Assembly (NCBI GenBank): GCA_958450325.1
Contig: OY288251.1
Span: forward strand, 17,172,976-17,236,975
Direction of reading: 5' to 3'
DNA from: Agrostemma githago
Lineage: Eukaryota; Streptophyta; Magnoliopsida; Caryophyllales; Caryophyllaceae
DNA: 64,000 nt
The notes beneath the pieces were generated by a model. That model was not told the DNA's origin and made no database searches. It saw only the letters and a list, made by a program, of their open reading frames with translations. Below, piece by piece: positions 56,919 through 64,000 of the stretch (position 1 is its first letter; each line of letters opens with the position of its first letter). A program made the position numbers and the translations under genes.

Positions 56919-56926
56919 TATAAATA
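56919..56926 (+). promoter_or_regulatory. TATA box of element C LTR
   Basis: TATAAATA lies 34 bp from the centre of the last palindrome, in the same CTCTATAAATACC context as element A. Confidence 0.72.
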
Positions 56927-57825
56927 CCCTCCTTGTGCTCTTCATTTGGGCAGATTTTCTACCCTACTCTACCCATCCTCTCTATACTACAACCCCAAGC
57001 AACCCTAAGCCATACTACACAAAAACCGAGTCCTTATCCCTCAAAAAACCGATAAAACATCACCATACAAACGCACACACCATAACTCAACTACATCCTC
57101 GATACTCCCGCATTCCCGTCGCTATTACGAGTCCATTGCCGAGGCCATTCTAAGCATGTATGTTGAGGGTGTCATCAACCCCGTTTCTATCTTTACTATT
57201 TCGATTTATATACATTTTCTTTACGCTTTATATTATAATTATGCTAGTATATTAACACTAACATCTAACATTTAGTTATCGTATTCTAACCTCTAACATT
57301 TAATTATCGTCGTTAACATTCTAATACCGTGTATATGTACATAATAATATTAAAGTTCGGATCCTAACACGTTTGACTATGACGACCATCCAAAGTCCGT
57401 TTAATCCCTTTACGAGCCACGACGGAGGTGGCACCCTTTCGAGGAGCGCCTCCCCAATGTACTCAAGGGCGTAATGTGATCGTGGTTGATCCTAGTTGAA
57501 CGCGTTTGACTCCATTTCTAAGATTAGTGGGAAATCCGTTGATGCGAAAACCGACATCACATAATCCGTTAGGATTAGTATCGATGTCGTGACGCGGAGG
57601 ACTACAATTTCGTCACTAGTCAAAATTTTCAATCCCATAATATCACATTTTCATAAAATCCCGATGACGGTCTCATAATCGTATGGTACACGATCATGAC
57701 ACCGAAAACCGAGTTAAATTTCAACAATGCAATGTTTCCATTTAACTCAGTCAACCATTGATTTTAAATAAGTAAAAACGAAATTGTCACCTTTTTCAAA
57801 GCGAGCCATGTCTCGTACAGGGGGC

Positions 57826-57932
57826 ACTCGACCGAGTGCCAAGAGCCACTCGATCGAGTAGCACCCCAAAAAATGGGCAGTAGCTACCTCAAAGGCGCAC
57901 TTGATTGAGTCCATGCCATGACTCGATCGAGT
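57826..57932 (+). promoter_or_regulatory. Second four-palindrome array in element C LTR
   Basis: Sites are centred at about 57831.5, 57853.5, 57904.5 and 57926.5 (spacings 22, 51 and 22 bp). Cores are CTCGACCGAG, CTCGATCGAG, the decayed CTTGATTGAG, and CTCGATCGAG. Confidence 0.65.
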
Positions 57933-59014
57933 GGGTTCTGTAGCCCAGAAAACCGAGAGCTTTAATGCATCATTCGGGCCTCGTCTTTTTTACGACTTAG
58001 TCGTCGCGTGTAAAGTCAATCACGTGATCCTCTTTTTCAAAACTCATGCATATCATTTCACTTCTACGACTTTGATCGATGTCTTTTACAATTAGTTTTG
58101 TGTCGACGACTCTTTAGTCGTATCCGATACATGACTAATTTAGACGCCAATTTTTCGATGTGATAAGTCGGGACAAGGCATCGAGATTCGGGATCGGGCT
58201 AGCACCACGTCTAGGTCCCATATCTCCGTCCTTCGTTTAATATACAACATAATGTATATTTAATTGGAGTTCGTCCATTTATTTAACTTACGGTCTAGTT
58301 CACATTTTCTATTTACGGGTCCGTTTATAGTTAATGTTTACCGTTGTCTAATTCGATTATTTTATTTTATCGCTCGTTGTATTGTGAATTCCGGGTTGTA
58401 TTCCGCCCGTGTAATATGTAATTTATTTACGAGTTTTCTTTTTTCGATGTTTGCCATTTACTGCCTTAAATGAACATCGCATGCTAAATCACTCCGGCAA
58501 TAATTTAGATTGCATTAAATGACGTAGCTCACACATAATTCGCATGCTTAGTCGAAAACGCCGTTTGCATATCATTTAATCGTTTTACTAGCGCGCGTAC
58601 ACGAACACGAACGATGTCTTAGTAGAGGCCGCTAAGTGCGGGCGGGGTTGGGTGTCCTTAGTGGGCTTCCCAACACGTACCCTCACCCCTTACTCAGAAC
58701 CCCGGTTTCCGGATGTCCGAAACCGTTGGCGCACGAGAGTCATTCTATACACGAAAGCCGGTGTAAACGGTATCGGTATTGTAATGCAAAGGGACGAGCC
58801 CCATAAACTCTGAAATCGAAATGGGCCGTACTTTGTGTATAGCCCACGACGACATAGAGTGGGCTCGAACGGTTCCAAATTCCCATAAAATTTGGTGGCG
58901 ACTCCAACTTTGACTTAAATTTCGAACCCGAGAACAATCTTACCACGAGATTCATTCGCCTACCCAAACCCGCGCGTGGCCGCGACGGGGTGGACCTACG
59001 TCATGTCCACAATT

Positions 59015-59032
59015 TGGCGACTTCGCTGGGGA
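59015..59032 (+). other. Element C primer binding site (tRNA-Arg type)
   Basis: TGGCGACTTCGCTGGGGA lies three bases after the LTR end, with one difference from the copy in B. Confidence 0.87.
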
Positions 59033-60204
59033 TACCTGATGTACCACATGTCATCGGGGTTCCTAGGGTGAGACTCGAAGAGAAATCGTTCGTATATTAG
59101 TGTGCGCGCATTAGTTTAATGATTCATGCATAACCCAAATTTTGCCCGGGCCGGTTACTTGTGACCGACGTCCCACTATACCACGGTGCATTCCTAAATG
59201 GGTGCGCTAAAGACTTCGATGGCGGAACTCGTATGGGTTTTGCGGTATGTCCTAAGACCAACTCGGCTTAGGGAGTCCGTCCTGATTTACGAGAAAGCCA
59301 TCGTTGTTGGTATAGAACCTATTTCGACCGACCGAGACTTAGTGTAAAGCATACATACGCGTCGTTATAATGCTTGTTTGACTACGTGCTACTTGGTTTC
59401 CGTGTCATTTTTTCAAAAAAACCGTCATTTAAAAAATGCATCTTTCCAAAAATACCAATTTTTGAAAAACCCCGAAATACTGTCCATTTCGAGACCCATC
59501 TTTTCAAAATATCCAACTTTCCAAATTCGGAATGTCGCTCAAACTTAGGATCAACGATTTGACTCAAAATATCCTTTTCTTTAGCCGGCATGCTGTCCGT
59601 TTTGACTATCGAATTTCCAACACTATCTCGATCCTTTGTATTTTCAAAATTCAAATCTCGTTTTTCGAAATTCCGTCTTCAGTTTTCAAACTCTCGGAAA
59701 TTCGCTCATTCTATATTAAAAATTCAAAATTTCAAACATCCAACTTTCCAAAAAAAAAACAAATCTTCCTTATTATAGGACCTACCGTTTATCCATGTGT
59801 CGTGTCTTTGCATAGTATGTCGAAGGTTTATAGCGTCGAAACTCTGTCGATCTTACATCACGAGTTCCCCCCTTTCCCGAGTCCACCTTATTTGTCAAGG
59901 CACAACCAACCCGCGTAGGGCATACCCCTACAAAGGAAAGTCCGTCTGTACACTCGAGTCAAAAGTCTGGGGAAAAGTCTCACGTGGACCTTCCTTTGAA
60001 CGGGATTAGGCCCACAAAGCCAAAGTCCTAAGGAAGTTATACCACCCACGAGTCGTCCGTCTAGGGGTCTTTCTCGAGTCTTTAGTCCTTTTCTTTTTGT
60101 CGCTCGGGATGTACTTTTTTTTTATGATTCAAAGATCGGGGTTCGATTTCTGATTAAGCGGTGTTCTTACAGACAGGCCACCGTCCACCAGACACAACCG
60201 CAAA
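59033..60204 (+). other. Element C untranslated leader
   Basis: It lies between primer site and gag. It contains degenerate TTCAAAATATCC and TTTTCAAAATTC-type repeats and an AGCATGC-like motif also seen in the leaders of A (19100-20250) and B (28700-29740). Short frames here have no domain. Packaging signals are expected in such a leader but none can be pointed to. Confidence 0.6.
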
Positions 60205-63200
60205 ATGGAAGCAGCTCTGAACAATATGAAGGCCTCCGTGGATGCCATGGCCGCCAAACAAACTGACATTGATGCCCAACTGATAGAAATGAGGGTTGGT
60301 CAAGTAGCTATTGTTGCTCGCATGGCTGCAGTGGAGCAAAGGACTCCTAATGCCGAGGCTACTGGGCCTCTGGCTGAACTAGTTAGCGCGGAGCGCCGAC
60401 TAGAGGAACAAGTTCATTTGGCTGGGAGTAACAATATCCATCGGGAGAATAGCCGTGATTACTCCCCAGTGAGTGAAAAGCTGCTCGCGAACCTGAATCT
60501 CACGGGCTTATCCATGTTCGAAGGGACCGAAGACCCGTTACTACATGTACGGGCCTTCAAAGAATTCATGGCTATCAAAGGGGTAGATTCTTCGATGTTC
60601 AAGAATTTTTTTGCTACACCCCTTGAAAAGCACCCACGGGCTTGGTACTACAGGCTAGACCCGAAAAAATACCCTACCTGGGATGATGTGGCTACGGAGT
60701 TTACCCGGAACTATGCTGACAACACCGAGATCCAAACCACAATGCGGTCTTTGGAGGTTATGGCCCAAGAGCCAAAAGAGGGTTTTACTAAGTACCTTCA
60801 ACGCTGGAGGGCCAAGAGTGTGAAACTGGTCGATAAGCCCAGTGAAAAGACTTTGGTGAAAAGACTTTGGTGGAGGCTTTCGTTAAGAATCTCCTCCCCT
60901 CCTACCGGGTTTATCTCCGGTACGCTGTCATACCCAATTTCACCACCCTTACTGAAATGGGTATGAGAATTGAAGACGACCTGAGGCTGGAGGGCCTTAC
61001 TAAGGCCTCTAGCAAGGGATACCAAGGGGCTTTTACTTCCACTGCCAAGCCCCAGGCTGCAACCCGCAGCATTTTCGACGCAGTTAATCTACTGGATGCC
61101 CCGTCCAAGAAGAACACCCCACCTCGGGTTTTCGCTGATATAGGTACCACCTATACCTATGCCTTACAAAGGTTGTCCTCAAACGGCCTAATCCAACCTT
61201 TAGGCCCAACTCCTGAAGTTCCGGTTGAGCGACGCTTCAAGAACTACAATGCCCAAGCCTATTGCCAATACCACCGAGGCAATGGGCACGATACCGAAAA
61301 GTGCTGGAAGCTAAAGCACTTGATCCAGGACCTGATTGAAAGCGGTAAAATCCCGCTACCTGGAGATAAGCCGAGTAACAAGGAGAACCCTTTCAGCGCC
61401 CATGCCATCTTTGCCGGGGAGGTGATTGATTGCTCTCACCTTATCTCTCCATTTATCCCGCAAGTTAACGGGATCTGGTTTGACGACGAGGAAGATGTCT
61501 ACCTCGCTAAAGGGGAAACTGTCCCCATCACCCCTGATGAGATCCGTAAGACTAAATCCCGAGTCTTAGCCAGTAACCACATTGGTCGTCCCTATCAAGC
61601 CACTAGCTCTAGGGACATCCCTATCCCGACAACCGTCACCGATCCACTCGGGATGGAAGTCGCCCCTGAGGAGCCGACTGCTGAAACGGCCCTTGTGAAG
61701 CAACTAAAGAAGACCCGAGTTGACCTCACTATATGGCAACTCCTAGTTAGCTCACAAGAACATCGAGAAGCACTCACTAAGGCTCTCGATCAAGTTAAGA
61801 TCGACTCTTTGGCTACCCCTGCTGAAATGGTAGCCACGGTCCTGCCCCACTTGAAGGGCAAAACCAAGGAAGGAGGCCCAATGATCACTTTCTCTGAAGC
61901 CGACCTACCGCCGTTAGGGGTCTCCCATAATATGGCCCTCTACATTACGGTGATCTGCCGAGGAAAATACCTCTCGATGACCCTAGTTGATGATGGGTCC
62001 ACTGTGAATTTCCTTCCTTTGAGGACTGCCAAAGCCCTCGGCATTACCGAGGCCGATTATGTTCCGACGGCTCAGACCATCCAAGCCTTCGATGGGAGTC
62101 CAAAGTCGGTAGCTGGGGCCATAAAGCTGACCATTATAACGGGCCCAATTGAAAAGGAGCTTGAATTCCAGGTGATCGATGTCACCTCATCTTTCAATTT
62201 GCTCCTAGGAAGGTCGTGGATTCACGCGGTCAAAGCGGTATCCTCCACCCTCCACCGAAAGATCAAGATACCTTTGCTCGACAATGTTATTACTTTAGAG
62301 GCGACCCCAATGACTGTGGCTAGCTGCAACGCCACGAGCCAGGCGGACCTCTAGGGGTTCGACTTTGTGGGGATGATCGAGAAAGAGTACCTTTTCAGGC
62401 CCTACTTCACCACAAGCATCGACACGATGCTACAGAACCTAGAGTACTTACCGGGGGCTACTTCTCGACCCGATCTTCCATCTGGGAGGATCATTGAGGT
62501 CCTCAAGGACGAAGACTCTCACTTCGGCCTTGGCTATGCCGCCACCCCGGGCAACGTTGTCCGAGCAGAAGTCGAAAAGGCCTGCAACATCATTAAGGGT
62601 ATCCACTTGAGCCCTTACAGCCCACGGTTGACTGACTACTTTGTCACACCCGTATTTGGGGCTATTCCGGTTGGTCTATACCAACCGAATGCTGTGCACC
62701 TCGGGACCCAATTGGTCCGGGACTGCAACTACATCCCGGATGACGTGTTGGCCCTCATCCAATCTGATGGAGCTGACAATGATGAGCCCGCGCTGGGGCT
62801 ACTTTTTGGGGAAGACACCATAGCCCCGACTCCAAAGGAAGACCTGGTCAACCTGATTCTCCGCAGCAACATGTTTGACCCGACCAAGCTGATCTCGGAC
62901 GTTGGCTCCGAGACGGGAAACAGGGCCTGGAGGAAGACTGTCAAGTGGACTGACAGTCAAGGAAAGATCTACAAGCTGGTCACTGGAGAGGGAGCCATTC
63001 CTGAGTCTGAGTCCGAGTCTGAGTCGGAGTCAGAGTCTGAGTCTGAGGTCGTGTCTAGGGAGTCCGGTGCTAGAGTCACTCCTGTAACCCCTCTCCCCCT
63101 TGTCATTCCTGCTGCTGGCACTTCGGGGTCTGTCCCGCGTTCCTTACCAATTCCGCCACTGACCAATGATCAGATGGCTGCTCTTTTCGAGCTGTTTTCA

Positions 63201-64000
63201 AAGTTTTCAATCAATAATAACAACCGTTCTGCTTACGACTTGCCTCTTTTAAATTCTACTTTCAAAAATATTTTATGCAATGACATTGAGAAACCCGACG
63301 AACAGGTACCCTTACCTCCACATCTGATCGAGCAACTAGAGCAAAGAGAATCCCGGAATTCGGTAATCGAGGAAACCGAATCCATTAATGTGGGAACAAC
63401 CTTAGAGCTCCAGATACTTAAGATAGGGTTATCCTTAGATCCCGAGGAGAGGCAACAATTCACGAACCTCCTCCAAGAATTCAAAGATGTCTTCGCATGG
63501 TCCTACAAGGACATGCCGGGGATAGACTGGGAAATAGCCGAGCACCACATACCGATCAAAGACGGGTGCAAACCGGTTAAGCAGAAGCTCCGCCGAATGA
63601 GGCCCGAGTGGTCTCTCAAAGTAAAAGAAGAAGTCGATAAACAGTTCAAAGCCGGCTTCATACAGGTGTCCGAATATCCGGACTGGGTTGCAAACATCGT
63701 GCCGGTTCCTAAAAAGGACGGTAAGGTGCGGGTATGCGTAGATTTACGGGATCTTAACAAGGCTAGCCCGAAAGATGATTTTCCGTTACCACACATCGAC
63801 ATACTGGTGGATAACACGGCCGATCATGCCCTTCTATCATTTATGGACGGGTATGCCGGTATAATCAAATCAAGATGGCGGAAGAAGATATGAGTAAGAC
63901 TACCTTCACTACACCTTGGGGTACTTACTGCTTCACCGTCATGCCTTTTGGTCTCATTAATGCCGGGGCCACATACCAAAGGACAACTACCACTTTATTG
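60205..64000 (+). pseudogene. Element C gag-protease-RT, three lesions, partial
   Basis: ATG at 60205 opens Gag (WYYRLDPKKYPTWDDV). A 14-bp tandem duplication at 60844-60871 shifts the frame. A second register (from about 60867) carries the end of Gag, the knuckle-like CQYHRGNGHDTEKC and protease (LVDDGSTVNFL), and stops at TAG 62352-62354, where A and B have Trp. The same register continues through a Ser-Glu repeat (63003-63047) into RT with VDLRDLNKA. A one-base deletion near 63862 ends it at GYAG; RT continues in the next frame to the window edge (MPFGLINAGATYQR). Without the lesions gag and pol would lie in one frame. Confidence 0.9.
60844..60871 (+). repeat. 14-bp tandem duplication in element C gag
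   Basis: GAAAAGACTTTGGT occurs twice in a row (60844-60857 and 60858-60871). Elements A and B have a single copy, so the extra unit is a recent frame-breaking change. Confidence 0.92.

Larger units (their letters stand above)
56400..59011 (+). mobile_element. Element C 5' LTR (2,612 bp)
   Basis: It starts TGTAGACACCC and ends GTCCACA. A four-palindrome array (56786-56895) lies just upstream of the TATA box at 56919-56926, and a second array is at 57826-57932. The outer 60 bp correspond to the outer ends of the A and B LTRs. Confidence 0.9.
56400..64000 (+). mobile_element. Tat-lineage Ty3 retrotransposon 'C', runs off the window
   Basis: The 5' LTR is at 56400-59011, the tRNA-Arg primer site at 59015-59032, and the gag-pol start at 60205. 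It inserted into the chromovirus protease region; the preceding five bases GATAC (56395-56399) are the expected target-site copy. The sequence ends within RT, so its 3' half lies outside. It is the least decayed of the three Tat copies in gag and early pol apart from three lesions. Confidence 0.9.

Noticed and set aside
20251..59032. tRNA genes, suggested by tRNA-complementary strings
   Set aside because: The 18-bp strings at 20251, 29743 and 59015 and the TGGTATCAGAGC sites are primer binding sites next to LTRs; no cloverleaf sequence surrounds them.
59374..59918. Frames of up to 128 codons in the element C leader
   Set aside because: They lie between primer site and gag, consist of Phe/Lys/Ser-rich low-complexity sequence, and the equivalent leaders of A and B do not keep them open.

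Overview
This window is repeat-dominated nuclear DNA from a flowering plant. The evidence is one intron-containing host gene of the plant ALIS (CDC50/LEM3) family, Stowaway-type MITEs, plant-type LTR retrotransposons with tRNA-Met and tRNA-Arg primer sites, and an Ac-like hAT transposon. Tat-lineage (Retand/Ogre-like) Ty3 elements are common in Caryophyllales, but the sequence alone does not fix the family. There are no bacterial operons, no rRNA or tRNA genes and no CRISPR. About nine tenths of the window is mobile DNA, mostly nested.

Left block (about 2.47-33.32 kb). Two inverted, partly homologous arms (2468-2852 and about 32100-33320, each starting GGGGCCGTT at its outer end) enclose a stack of insertions. 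Innermost in age is Tat element B (minus strand, 22794-32045), with six in-frame stops. Tat element A (minus strand) inserted into B's integrase; its 5' LTR is 20272-22793 and its 3' end is lost at about 2853. A was then split by a young non-autonomous LTR element (6203-16590) with 3.8 kb LTRs, a perfect 5-bp target duplication and no protein-coding interior.

Middle (33.5-43.7 kb). This has a Stowaway MITE, a probable non-LTR retroposon (34141-35834), and the only host gene: a seven-exon ALIS gene on the minus strand (36693-41480). ALIS proteins are the beta subunits of P4-ATPase phospholipid flippases. One intron appears to use a GC-AG splice pair, another holds a MITE and another a 142-bp tandem duplication. 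Upstream of the gene lies a Stowaway MITE that contains a second, hAT-like MITE.

Right block (43.9-64 kb). A LINE fragment, a TATA-bearing LTR-like element and a truncated relative of the 3.8-kb LTR lead into a Tekay-like chromovirus (plus strand). Its gag was hit by a 6-kb Ac-like hAT element (49477-55470, perfect 8-bp target duplication), which was itself hit by another copy of the LTR-like element. The chromovirus is cut after its protease by a third Tat element, C (plus strand, from 56400), which runs off the window.

The most striking unexplained signal is regulatory. Each of the three Tat LTRs carries two sets of four palindromes built on CTCGATCGAG, spaced about 22, 50 and 22 bp centre to centre. 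One set lies just upstream of the TATA box and the other about 0.9-1 kb downstream. An unrelated LTR-like family in the same window carries a different palindrome (TCCCGRCCGGGA) at about 20, 21 and 50 bp spacing, ending 64-65 bp upstream of its TATA box. Spacings near two and five helical turns in unrelated promoters suggest helically phased sites for dimeric DNA-binding proteins.
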